DNA of 64,000 nucleotides from Dasyornis broadbenti (lineage: Eukaryota > Chordata > Aves > Passeriformes > Dasyornithidae): the NCBI GenBank assembly GCA_013397935.1, contig VZRN01006634.1, positions 384,106 through 448,105 of the forward strand, in the 5' to 3' direction. The notes under the pieces were generated by a model. That model did not search any database. It was given only the letters and a program-made list of their open reading frames with translations, and was not told where the DNA came from. This document shows, piece after piece, positions 1-9,985 of the stretch (position 1 is the first letter of the stretch; every line of letters starts with the position of its first letter). Made by a program: the position numbers and the translations under genes.

Positions 1-486
1 AGTTTTTACATAAAAGCTGTATTGAAATTCTGGTGCTAATTAAAATTTCTTGATCTGCTATTATAACCATCAAAATTAAAGACCATACTCCGAAAAGTAA
101 TAAATCCAGCAAATACAAAGCAACAACAGGGAAGTAAAGACAAGTTTGATTCCTCACAGATATTGTCTTACAAATGTCTTTTTCATGTTGTTTTGGTACA
201 TGTGCATAGAAGTCTGAGAAGGAAGTCAGCCATATTTATTAATAAACATGTGTATAAATATATAATGCATAAATAAATATAAATATAACCTGCACTGATT
301 GTGCAATGTCTAGAATAGCTGGTTTCCTTTTCTTTCAACTAGATGTCAAAACTGTACTGGATATATCTTGATTATAAAAGCCATTATGAACAATTTCTTC
401 CCATGATGCAAAATCATGATAATAATCACTTTCTTTATTTGTTTTGAAGGTGGGAAAGACTGATCTTTAGTAGGAAGCTAACTGTA
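1..486. other. AT-rich sequence without recognised features
   Basis: No open frame, RNA gene or repeat family is recognisable here. The stretch ends at the 5' flank of the first solo LTR. Confidence 0.5.
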
Positions 487-685
487 TGTGGTGGTTTCAG
501 CTGGAATAGAGTTAATTTCTTTCATAGTGGCTGGTATGGAGCTGAACACAGGGTTGATAATACAGAGATGTTTTTGATATTGCTGAGCAGGGCTCACACA
601 GAGCCAAGGCCTTTTCTGCAAGGAATCACAGCACGGACTCCAACTGACCAAAGGGATACTCGAGACCATATGGCATCATGCTCAG

Positions 686-694
686 TATATAAAA
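686..694 (+). promoter_or_regulatory. TATA box of LTR 1
   Basis: TATATAAAA sits about 200 bp into the LTR, as expected for a core promoter at the end of U3. Whether it still drives transcription cannot be seen from sequence. Confidence 0.55.
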
Positions 695-861
695 TGGGAA
701 GAAGAAGGAGGGAACATTTAAAGTGTTGGAGTTCCCAAGTCAATGTTACGTGTGATGGGTCGCTGCTCTCCTGGAGATGGCTGAACACCTGCCTGCCCAT
801 GGGAAGTGGTGACTTAATTCTTTGATTTGATTTGCTTGTGTGTGCAGCTTTTGCTTTCCCT

Positions 862-867
862 ATTAAA
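862..867 (+). promoter_or_regulatory. Polyadenylation signal of LTR 1
   Basis: ATTAAA lies about 170 bp downstream of the TATA box, followed by T-rich sequence. This is the arrangement expected at the R/U5 boundary of an LTR. Confidence 0.5.
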
Positions 868-999
868 CTGTCTTTATCTCAACCCATGATTTTTGTAGGT
901 TTTACCCTTCTGATTCTCAGCCTGATCCCTCTGGTAGGGAAGTGAGCAAGTGACTGCCTCAGGCTTGGCTGCTGGCTGGGGTTAAACAACAACATTGTA

Positions 1000-1769
1000 T
1001 CAGTTCAAATGCTGATGGCTCTGATTATTATTATCAAGGACAATAGATATTTGAAAGCTGCATTTAGCTTTTTCAGATACTAAAGACCACTTGAAAGCGG
1101 GTGTGTGAACAAATTATAACATTTGAAAATATTTAGAAAATTATTTCAAAGTCTCTGATAAATATTAGTGGAGTGTTTCATTGGTAGTGCATTTTTTTTA
1201 CAGTCCATAAAATTATCTTTGGAAATTCTTTGCAACTTTGCAATGTGTACTCTGTGTACACATTGATGAATACTTGATATGTAAAAGAGACATCATATTA
1301 ATCATGGACATGACTCTCTGAACCTGAGAATTTCACTAGGAATTAATTTAAACTTTTAGTCTTTCCCTCTTCTACAGCACATTTTGATAAAAGTGGTTGC
1401 AAAGGACCAAAGCTATAAGAGGCCTTTGATGTAAGAGGTACTTCTCTGCATTCAGCATTGATGTACCTGGTGAGAAGAGGGGAGGCTTCTAAGAGTGTTC
1501 TTAATACAAATAATATCAGGAGTGTCGCTTCTAAACCTTAGGAGTCCTTTGCTACTTCTCCATCAGTCAGAAAAAGACTATAGTTCAACAAATAGGAGCA
1601 AAGTATCATCTATGAAAAAAACACAGGGCCTCTGCAATATGCCTCCTCATGGGAATCTAGACAAGATGGAGACATGGCAAAGAAAGGAATTGTCAGTAAT
1701 CAGAAAGAATAAACCCTGGCTTCTTGTTCTACTCCTGGTTTTGTTGTGGGTTTTGGCAGCGGTTTTCAA
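1000..1769. other. AT-rich sequence without recognised features
   Basis: Nothing recognisable. The open frames that run into the next feature exist only because the pentamer repeat lacks stop codons. Confidence 0.45.
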
Positions 1770-1883
1770 CCTCTCCTCTCCTCTCCTCTCCTCTCCTCTC
1801 CTCTCCTCTCCTCTCCTCTCNNNNNNNNNNNNNNNNNNNNNNNNNNNNNNTCCTCTCCTCTCCTCTCCTCTCCTCTCCTCTCC
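1770..1883. repeat. (CTCTC)n microsatellite with an internal 30-base N gap
   Basis: An uninterrupted pyrimidine pentamer repeat on the plus strand (TCCTC/CTCTC units). It is broken by 30 Ns at 1821-1850 and resumes in the same motif on the other side. The gap is therefore inside the array and the true length is unknown. It ends in slightly degenerate CCCATCCCTCCC. Confidence 0.97.
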
Positions 1884-4016
1884 CATCCCTCCCATATAAC
1901 TTTGTTTTAGTGTGACCTCATGTGCTTTCTGTCTAGCTCCCACTTCTGACTCACTGTCTGTGCAGGGAGGTGGTCTGCACAGTATCAGAACACAGGAGCA
2001 TTCAAAGAATGTCACCAGTTTCATTTCCACAGAGGTTTGATATTCTGAAGGAATCATATTTTGATTTATGCAAATAATGTTTAAAACACACATAATTTGA
2101 GCTGTGACCAGAGTCAACCCTCATTTAAGTTTGGGAGTTTTTATTGTTTTATGATTTCAAAATTTTTCAGAAGCAAAACCCCAAATCTTTTCAAAACCTT
2201 TCTCTTCCCAGCCCCATACAGCATGATTTAATTGTATCTCCATTCATCATTCTGTTCCTTTATATTGAATCAGGCTCAAAATCTTTTCGGTGGATTTACA
2301 GTTTGTGTTTTACTTTCTAACCAATTATATACTATGAACTAAACATTATATTAATGCAAAAAATTTTAGAAATGCATTTGTTTAGAAAAGTACCTGTGTA
2401 AACCAGAATACTTAGGAATGCTGAGGTACAGTTAAGTAAAGGATGAGTTCTCAGAACAGGAATAAACATAGATGGTAATTATTACGGACAGATGAAGCTA
2501 GAGAACTTGGTTTTAAAGAAAAATATGGGAGGAAAAGAAACAGAGTTGCTAAACAGTAAATCCTTGGCACTTAGTTCTTCCTGTGTGTTCCTCCTTACTC
2601 TGATCTATACTATACTAACCTTAGATTCTACTTCAGTTCCAAGGCTGCTCAACAGTCATCTCATTTTATAGTTTTAATGATTTGACAACTTTCCTCTTGT
2701 TCTATCTTAAGCAGACCCTGTGATTTCAAAACCATTCAGCTAAATGTCTACAATTGCAGTGCAAGAAAAGCATCCTAATTTGCAATTCTGTCAACTCTAC
2801 ATCATCTGCTGCTCTCTGTAATCTTGACACCAACCTTGATCTTTAAGATTTCACCACCGATTTTTTTCATATAACTAACTTTTCACAGAAAATCTATTAA
2901 AGGGACTATTTTTATTAATATTCTTTTAGCTTAATTCCATGTGTTGATCCTTTGTGATCTCCTTCTGTTTATACATCTCTGAGTTCCAAAAGACGAAGAA
3001 CATTCCTATCCACCTTCTGCAGTCTAAGACATACATGTTCTTCCATCTTTGCCCACCTATGTGCCTAATTTGATAAACACGTTCGGAACAGTCATTGTTA
3101 TTTTTTACTGTTTGCGCACCTGGTAGTATTTACTTCACCAAACTCTTTGTTGACTTCTTTATGGCCTCTGCAACAATTTCTCCTCCTTTTACTCACACTG
3201 GACACTCTGTAAGAGCAGCTCACTGTTTTGTGGAGCCAAATTACTTCCACTGAGTTTAATCAGCAGAGATCATTTTGAGTAAGAAATAGGTAGCAGACTT
3301 TCAGCACATTCACGAATATTGTTTTCATGCTGGAAAAGTTCTCACAGGATAGAAAAGTGTTAATACACTCAGACTGACTTAGCTGGTATATTAATTACAG
3401 TTGCATGTGTATACGTAATTATAATTAATTACATATTTTATATATATGCATCTAATTCTTGTGAACGGGGTCCAGAGGTGGAATGTGGAATGAATTAATT
3501 TCTACTGGTGTCTGTCTCTTGAAATCTGCTAAAGAGATAATCAACAAAATTAACTGTTACATGGAAAAAGTTGGAAAACATAAATCTTACCAGTAAAAAA
3601 ATTAAATTTTTGTTCCTTAGGAAAATATAATTTTTTCCTAGCATTATAATGTAGGTGACACAAACCTGAAAGCTCACCTTCATAAGAAAACAACATTTTT
3701 TAAAAAGAGGAATATTTACAATGAAAGAAATATCCTTTACCTGTCTAAAAAATATGCTTCACTTATATCATTAGGCTACTGCAGTTACAACATTAAATCA
3801 ATGAAGTGAATGGGTTTTCCGATTTGGTTTTCCAAAGGTAGAAGTTAAATACCATAAAAATTTTTATCATATCATATGTCTTCAGACACACCATGCAGAC
3901 CACAGGAGTACATGTAAAAGAGAAAAATATTTCAAAACATAGAATTAGAAAAGACAAAGAAAAGACAGAATACTAGACAGAAAAGTCAGATTCAGAAGAA
4001 AACAAAATAACTTAAG
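1884..4016. other. AT-rich non-coding sequence
   Basis: No supported gene or repeat family. There are short T- and A-runs and an AT-rich patch near 3410-3450. The open frames are short and show no motif. Confidence 0.45.
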
Positions 4017-4021
4017 CATTC
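4017..4021. repeat. Target-site duplication, left copy (LTR 2)
   Basis: CATTC immediately precedes the LTR and is repeated exactly at 4649-4653. Confidence 0.85.
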
Positions 4022-4648
4022 TGTCGTGGGGTGATGTTATGATAATCTTGTATTCCATATCATCTGCTTTATGCTCAGACAATGTGCTCTGTAGCTTTAA
4101 GAAGCAGGCAGGAGCTCTGCTGGTGCCCGTTATTTTGAAAACCCTTCTCCCAGGTGTTTTGCTTTAAAAGCACGGAGGGGAAAGACGGCGGGGGTTTCCC
4201 GTTCTTCCCGGCTTCCAGCAGAGGTGGCGGTGGGAGAGAACTGCTCCTCCTTCGTTCTTCTTTTGGACTGTGTCTTCTCGACTTCCTTTCTCGTTCGAGA
4301 CATCAGACAATCTCCGAGAGGAAGCAGGCAAGAATCCTCCAAGAAGCCACCTGAGGGATGCCGCCCAGCCCCGCAGGACCCCCGGGTGGGGGAGAAGCTA
4401 CGCCCAAGAAAAACCGGACACTAAAATCTACCGGACTGTTCACTCAGGTTCAATAAGTCCTTTGGTCTTTCCTGTGTTCTGTGGGCATTTTGCTTTGTTT
4501 TGTTTTGTTAAATAAGTAAGTTTGTTTTTCTTTCACTGGCCTCCATAAGTTCAGTTGTGGTGGGGGGAGGAGGTGCCGGCCCCGTCCCTGTGGGGAAGGC
4601 GTTTAGCCGAAATGTTTTCCTCCTAAAACTTGTCTCAAACCCTAGACA
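4022..4648 (+). mobile_element. Solo LTR of an endogenous retrovirus (LTR 2)
   Basis: 627 bp that starts TGTCGTGGGGTGATG and ends CCCTAGACA, bounded by a perfect 5-bp duplication, CATTC. This is direct evidence of an integrase-mediated insertion reduced to one LTR. The middle (about 4170-4430) is much more GC- and CpG-rich than the surroundings. A TTTTGTTTTG-type tract lies at about 4494-4508. A TTTAAAA-like TATA substitute (about 4163-4169) and an AATAAG (about 4452) may be degenerate promoter and poly(A) signals and suggest plus orientation, but they are weak. I see no shared sequence with LTR 1 or LTR 3 beyond the terminal TG/CA, so it is a different family. The 5-bp duplication is compatible with ERVL-type elements. 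Several 60-80 codon frames inside are products of the GC-rich composition, not genes. Confidence 0.88.
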
Positions 4649-4653
4649 CATTC
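4649..4653. repeat. Target-site duplication, right copy (LTR 2)
   Basis: CATTC directly follows the terminal ACA of the LTR and matches 4017-4021 exactly. Confidence 0.85.
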
Positions 4654-5427
4654 TTGATGAAAAAATTAGGCATAATAGCAAATCCTCAATAAGAAACATT
4701 GTTTGAAAACAAAGGACAAAGTTCTACAAAGCTCAAAAAAAAAAAAAACCCCTTAATTCCTTATGAAAGAGAATTATACATTTTCCCCAGCTTATTTTGA
4801 TAAACTTCAAAACCAAGAAAATTTCTTTAGACTTTCTCCATTTAATATAAAAATATAACTTTTCATTCCCCTTTCTACTTGTAACAATTTTATTAAATTA
4901 CTACAATAATCAGCTGAGGCCCATTAAGTGTTAGTTTGACCTGCTTCTTGACTATCTAAGCAGATGTAGCTGGAACTAAAACAGATGGAAGGTGTAAATG
5001 AGAAGATTCAATTAACATTTTTTTGTCCTTCGCATATGAGTTTCAAAAAAACTCCCTCAGGATTGAAAGTGATCCCTCAATTTAAGAAATATGGGTTTTG
5101 TCTATTCTAAATAAAAAATATTAATGATATTGTAAGTCCTTTGGTTCAGCTTGAGAAACTGAACGCTAGCAAATTCATGATATGGCTACAGGAACAATCA
5201 AATCAAGCTGGACCAAAAATGTGCTATTACCATCTAACAACCAAATGAGAGAGCCTTATGCATATTTAACTTAGAAATTAATAAAAAAATTGTGCAAGAG
5301 TTTCCCGCAGAATTAGAAATTAATGTATTTTTTACTTTATCAAACACAATAAAAATCTAATTTTCATGTATTAAGATGGTCACAGACATAATAGACCTTA
5401 ATCTCATTTGATGTTGTTTGGTACAGA
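4654..5427. other. AT-rich sequence between LTR 2 and LTR 3
   Basis: It contains an A-run near 4734-4748. It shows no retroviral coding similarity, which argues that the two flanking LTRs are not the ends of one provirus. Their sequences and target duplications also differ. Confidence 0.5.
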
Positions 5428-5432
5428 CCTGC
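5428..5432. repeat. Target-site duplication, left copy (LTR 3)
   Basis: CCTGC directly precedes the LTR and recurs exactly at 6159-6163. Confidence 0.85.
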
Positions 5433-6158
5433 TGTTGGAGGTTGGGAGTTTTTCCATCCTGTGGCTAGAGATACCTTAACGAGCCTTAACGACTGGGTAC
5501 TTAAGAGATAACGACTGAGTACCTAAGGGACAAAGACGCACTTAAGACACTAAAAACATAGCCAGGTGTGGCAAGAGAAGAAAAAGGTGGCTGCCTGTTG
5601 GCAGATACACACATGTTCCCGGGACTTGTTGGAGCAGACAGCTGCTGTTTCTTCTTTCCCTTCACTGCTGCCGCAGGAGCTCAGCACTGCCTGGTTTCTC
5701 TTCCTTGCTGGAGTCCCTGCTACCCTTTTGTTCGCCAGCTCGAGTGGACAAGCTCTGCCACCCAGTTTGCTGCCCTGAGATTTCCTTGCTGCAGCTCCGC
5801 TCGCCGTGCAGCCGCCTCACCCTCAGCTCCATCCGCCATCACCGAGGAGCTGAGCTCGCGCCACAGCGCCCCCTGCCAGCCGTGACCGTAACTGCACCAA
5901 AGGGGAGGGGCGGTGTCTGGCAGCCCAGAGAAAGCTGCCACCGGGTATCTGGTTTGTTTGTTTGTTTGTTATTGCTACGGTTATTGTTGCTTGTTTTCCT
6001 CCTTATAGATACGAGTGAAGAACTGTTATTCCTTTTCCCATATGTCTGCCTGAGAGCCTTTGATTTCGACCTTATAACAATTTGGAGGGAGAGGGGTCAT
6101 ATCCTCTAAGGCAGGTTTCCACCTTCCTTAGCAGATGCCTGTCTACCAAAACAAGACA
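5433..6158 (+). mobile_element. Solo LTR of an endogenous retrovirus (LTR 3)
   Basis: 726 bp beginning TGTTGGAGGTTGGGAG and ending AAAACAAGACA, flanked by perfect CCTGC duplications. Near the left end, two 22-bp tandem units (5487-5508 and 5509-5530) differ at three positions. Repeats of this kind are typical of enhancers in the U3 part of retroviral LTRs, which favours plus orientation. The central part (about 5640-5940) is GC- and CpG-rich, and a short (GTTT)n run lies at about 5952-5970. No proviral coding sequence adjoins it. It does not resemble LTR 1 or LTR 2. Frames of up to 134 codons inside it show no protein motif and follow from the high GC content. Confidence 0.88.
5487..5530 (+). 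repeat. Tandem 22-bp repeat in the U3 region of LTR 3
   Basis: Two adjacent 22-bp copies each start TAACGACTG and continue GTAC.TAAG.GA, with three substitutions between them. A shorter related piece (TTAACGAGCC) lies just upstream. Enhancer function is inferred from position only. Confidence 0.8.
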
Positions 6159-6163
6159 CCTGC
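6159..6163. repeat. Target-site duplication, right copy (LTR 3)
   Basis: CCTGC follows the terminal ACA and matches 5428-5432 exactly. Confidence 0.85.
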
Positions 6164-7329
6164 TTTCAGTGAAACTACACTGGAGAATCAGTTCAATAAA
6201 GAGAAATATGCACAAATTATTTTTAATTAAATATTAACCTGAAGAGGTGATTCTAGCTTAATTTAAATGCAGACACTGCCGAAGCTTCCGATTTCCATCA
6301 TCACACCCTATAACTTAAAACTTTCAAGAATGTTTTATGAGCAAGTTGTAACCAGGTCTGTAAATAATACCTTGCAGGTAGCCTGACATAATACAATTAC
6401 ATTATATTGCAATACATTTCATAAACAACATCCACATCTGTAAAGTAAAAAAGAAGTTGCACCAAAGCCCATATTTATCACCTCTTCATTTATTATCTGC
6501 AGTGGCAAATTTAGAACTTTAAAGGAGAAATCTAAGTTCATTTTTTAGTCAGTAAGAGAGTCACTTTCAGGGGTTTTCATTCTCCTAAGACTTTTATATT
6601 CTCCTGCTTTGCATCACAGAAGTTTATGTACATTCATAGCCCTGTAAAATGCACCTCTGAATTTTCCAAGGTGGTACTTTACCTGCACTATGATATCTTG
6701 AATATTATGAGTAGTAATATTTGTAGTATATATTATATATAATAATTAAAAATATATTTATAGTAGATGTGTGTTTTTTCTATTTTTGTCATTATATTAC
6801 TTTTTTTTTCAATCTTTTGATTGAAATCCAGTTTGTAGTAAGCACGTATTCAAACCTTGCTAAACCAAAGTATAATGAATTAAATGATAAGAACATCTGT
6901 TCTATGTGTCTGAGCACATATGTGTGAGAACCAGAAAAAGGAGTTAAATATTTGAGGATTTTCTGCAAAGTAAAACATCTGACCTGGGAGAGATTAAGAG
7001 GCCTGTCTGAAAATGTGTATCAAAGAGGTCATATTCTCAGAAACTCAGAATACCTTGTAACTCAGCTTTGAGGATGCAAGAACAATAACTGACTGCAAAA
7101 TCCAAATGCAAATCAGTCAATGGAAAAGGAAGGAGCTGAAGTAATGCATTGGAAGAAAATAGAAGCGGTCTCCAACTTTCCGATCAATCCAATAAAATTA
7201 TTCTAGATAAATTCCTAAACTGAGTTTGAAAAGACAGAAAATATATTGGTGTGTGCCTATTTCAGAAATCTCAGAATTTAAGTGTAAAGCTGCCCGATAG
7301 CACCACAGTTCAAATGTTTGCACACACTC
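6164..7329. other. AT-rich non-coding sequence
   Basis: An AT-only patch lies around 6715-6765 (ATATAT- and TTATA-like). No gene or repeat family is recognised. Confidence 0.45.
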
Positions 7330-7550
7330 CCTGAACAAGTATTTGAGACTAATAAGGTGCTCCAGTCCATCATTGCCATGGCGGCTCGCTATTGGGTTCA
7401 CTCCAGAAGCTTCATATCTCTATCGTGTACTGAGGAGCCCAGAAACAGGCGCAGTGCTCAGAGCTGAGGGGCAGGATCACCTGCCCTAGACTTGCAGGCC
7501 TAATGCATTCCAGCATACCACTGACTTTCTTGGCCACTTGTGTATCAAGT
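7330..7550 (-). mobile_element. Degraded CR1 LINE fragment (reverse-transcriptase C-terminal part)
   Basis: Read on the minus strand, one frame (about 7412-7510) gives V-I-L-P-L-S-S-E and then F-W-A-P-Q-Y. This corresponds to the CR1 ORF2 segment in which 'VILPLYSAL' is followed by 'FWAPQY'. A second minus frame, shifted, continues with G-L-E-H-L at about 7360-7380, the next conserved CR1 block. The fragment therefore covers a short region after the polymerase core. It is frameshifted between the blocks and lacks both the 5' part and the CR1 3' octamer tail. It is an inactive fossil. Boundaries are approximate because divergence is high. Confidence 0.75.
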
Positions 7551-9419
7551 ATTGATAAAAGAATCACCAAAGACTGTTCTGGCTGAAAAAAATTATCTTT
7601 AAAAAGATGGCTAAAGATGATGTTGCTTGATTCAAACATTGTTTCAGATTCCTAGGGATAAAAAAGAAGAAAGTTTGCTACTGGGAAGCTGTCTACAGGT
7701 TTTTGATAAAACTAAAAGCAAGTAGAATTTCTAGCTTTAAAATTTGTATATTTTTATTCAAATGTCTTCATAACTAGAATTCTTACTGTTCCAGTGTTTC
7801 AGTTAATATGCTGATAATATATGGCTGTTTTCCTTTTCCATGCTAGTAACAATGATGTAGTTTTACACTATTTTTTGACCTCAAGGATGTATTTATAAGA
7901 AAACCTTTCTTCACAAAATTCTTTCTAATACTTAGCCACCATGAAAACTCACTTCAGACAACTCTTCCTGCCTCTTGAAAATGTAGACATCTCTTCACCA
8001 AACATGGCTATGGCTTTATAAAGCACTGCAACTCTGCAACAGCAGAAAGTATGTGGCAGCAAATCAGCAGAAGTATGTGGCAGCCTCTTTATCTGTTAAC
8101 CTAAACATCTACAAGTGGACTAGGGAGGCAGATAAAATAGGACTTCTTACACTCAAATGTGGCAGAGCATTAATAATGTCCTAGAAAAGACAGTTTGCTG
8201 TGCTTTATAAGCGTAAGAGGTCTGGTTCTTAGTTTTGCTTTTCTCCATAGAGTAAGTATAGAGCACTCTCTGTTTACAAATAGTTTTGGATGAAGAAGAA
8301 AAGTTAACATTATTTTCTAATAAACACTGCAGTTAACAAAAAAGCAACACTAAATTTTCAAAGAAATTTCATCATGAGTGAACAGGAGCAACTGTGTACA
8401 CAGCACATGAATGGTACAGCAGCGAGTGTGACAGCGGAGATAAAGGAGTAATCACTGCATGTTCCTAGTTCCTATATAAAATATATAATGCCTTTCTTCT
8501 CCTGCTTTGTGCCTGGCAGTATGTTATGCGGTGATTAGGAAAAAGCTTCATTGAACTCTTTCTCTCTTGTATACAAAAGAGATGGACTGTACACAATAAT
8601 GTATGTCTAGACTATCCTCTGAGAATAGCCCCCAAGGCCATCCTTACAACAAGATTCGCTGTTCAAATGGACAGTGAATGTGAAAGCAGAGTCCAAGAGT
8701 GCTGAGTGAGTGCTGAGGGAGCAGACTTCAGGCCACAAGGGAACCAACCTAGACAAGCTGCCTGGGGGCTGCCTGGAGACCTGCATGTATGGAAAGCAAA
8801 GGCATGGTTCCCTGCTGCCAGCCACCTACCTATGACTGCAGAGCGCTATTGTAGTCTGAAATGTAAATTATTGTGAAGACATACTCAGGGAATTTAAAAT
8901 CAGTCACTTCAGGAAAGCGTATACCCAGCTAGGAATATGTAATCAGTTATACCAAAAAAATTGCATTAAAAGAAATTATATTATCCATCTGCTTACACGT
9001 TGCTCTATAGATTTTGTTTCTCCTGAAATTGGGTCTCAAATGAATGTGTACTTGGTTTGGTTACTCTTAAAACTAATAGCTTGCCAATAGCTTGGTTTTT
9101 ACTGTCAGTATGTTCTGTCTCTTTCGGTGCATGTTTTATGAAAGAAATGTACTGTTTATCATAGTGTGTTCAGGACGCATGGAGACTGAGGCCTTCAAAG
9201 TGTGGTACAGGATGTGCATGGCATAGTACTGCACACTGAAAGCATGTGTGCTTTTGACAGGCAGAATCCTCACAGTATTGGTCGGAATAGTTAAACCTCT
9301 GTGGCAAACCTTCACATGAAGTCACCAGACTAGAGGGAGCAGTGCAACCTGTACATGAAGAAAGTTCAAAGGAAAAGGGCAAATTTTTTTGAAAATTGAC
9401 GAGGCTGGAAATAGATGTC
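7551..9419. other. Non-coding sequence with a short tandem duplication
   Basis: Mostly AT-rich. A GC-richer patch at about 8620-8830 has a 72-codon minus frame without recognisable motifs. A near-perfect 20/21-bp direct repeat lies at 8040-8084. No gene is supported. Confidence 0.4.
8040..8084. repeat. Short direct duplication (about 21 bp, two copies)
   Basis: CAGCAGAAAGTATGTGGCAG at 8040-8059 recurs, minus one A, at 8065-8083, with both copies followed by C. Four bases (AAAT) separate the copies. Confidence 0.85.
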
Positions 9420-9985
9420 TTTCAATGCTGAATGTCCTTTAGCTGCACTCCTGTGTTGGAGCTACATGTCTTAACCAAGTCATGCAGGGCTGTTCCAAGC
9501 ACAGACCTCAAAACCTTCCTTTGTTAAAGAAACTTCCCTGAACTGAGGCTGAGACTCCTTTGCATCTGTTAGCTCCAATGACCTGATGGGTGTCCCACTT
9601 GACTCCCTACACACACCATTCACACAGTTAGACAAGGCTTGCTTTCTCACTCAACCCCAGATTTCCCATAGCACAGTCTCAGACATTCAGATCCTTCAAA
9701 TTGTTTAGTACATAAATAATGAAATAACAGCTTGAGCTGGGCGCCTCCAAGGAGGGAGCCCAAACAAAGGACACCCCAGGCTCTTAATAACCTCACAGTC
9801 TAAGCCATGAAAGTCTGGAGCCCTTGGCTCCTGCTGTGTCTCTGAGTGCTGGTCCCCTCCCTGCAGATCCCAGTGCCCTTTGTTAAGCAAAGGCTCGACA
9901 ATTCACGGCCTCTTGCCTTGGACTCCTGTCGCAAGCTCAACCTGCAGCTTCACTGCAGCTGCACCCAGAGCTACCTGCACTGACT
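9420..9985. repeat. GC-richer, hairpin-containing block, possibly an old LTR or other repeat
   Basis: The composition rises sharply above that of the flanks. The block contains a strong imperfect stem-loop at 9739-9761 (GGGC.CCTCC, AA, GGAGG..GCCC) and a second at 9877-9893 (CCTTTG, TTAAG, CAAAGG). An AT-rich ATAAATAATGAAATAA lies just before the first stem-loop, as near the R/U5 boundary of some LTRs. I cannot define TG...CA ends or a target duplication, and no protein motif is seen, so the LTR idea is inference. The 61-codon minus frame (9705-9890) is unsupported as a gene. Confidence 0.3.

Larger units (their letters stand above)
487..994 (+). mobile_element. Solo LTR of an endogenous retrovirus (LTR 1)
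   Basis: About 508 bp that begins TGTGGTGGTTTCAGCTGG and ends ...AACAACA, so it has the TG...CA ends of a retroviral LTR. The flanks are CTGTA (482-486) and TTGTA (995-999), a 5-bp target-site duplication with one mismatch. In the plus direction there is a TATA box (TATATAAAA, 686-694) and, about 170 bp later, a polyadenylation signal (ATTAAA, 862-867). This gives the U3-R-U5 order. No gag, pol or env sequence and no second LTR lies nearby, so this is a solo LTR left by recombination between the two LTRs of a provirus. A 5-bp duplication fits ERVL-like elements, and the start resembles LTRs I recall as common in songbirds. The family assignment is from memory; the LTR call itself rests on ends, signals and flanks. 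Confidence 0.82.

Noticed and set aside
1495..2117. Open frames of 134 codons (plus) and 156 codons (minus)
   Set aside because: They are held open by the stop-free pentamer microsatellite and the N gap. The flanking codons show no protein motif.
4130..4515. Overlapping frames of 66-81 codons
   Set aside because: They lie inside LTR 2 and have no recognisable motifs.
5566..6109. Frames of 70-134 codons on both strands
   Set aside because: They lie inside LTR 3, which does not encode proteins. They reflect its GC-rich composition.
4022..6158. LTR 2 and LTR 3 as the two ends of one provirus
   Set aside because: The LTR sequences differ, each has its own target duplication, and the 780 bp between them shows no retroviral coding sequence.
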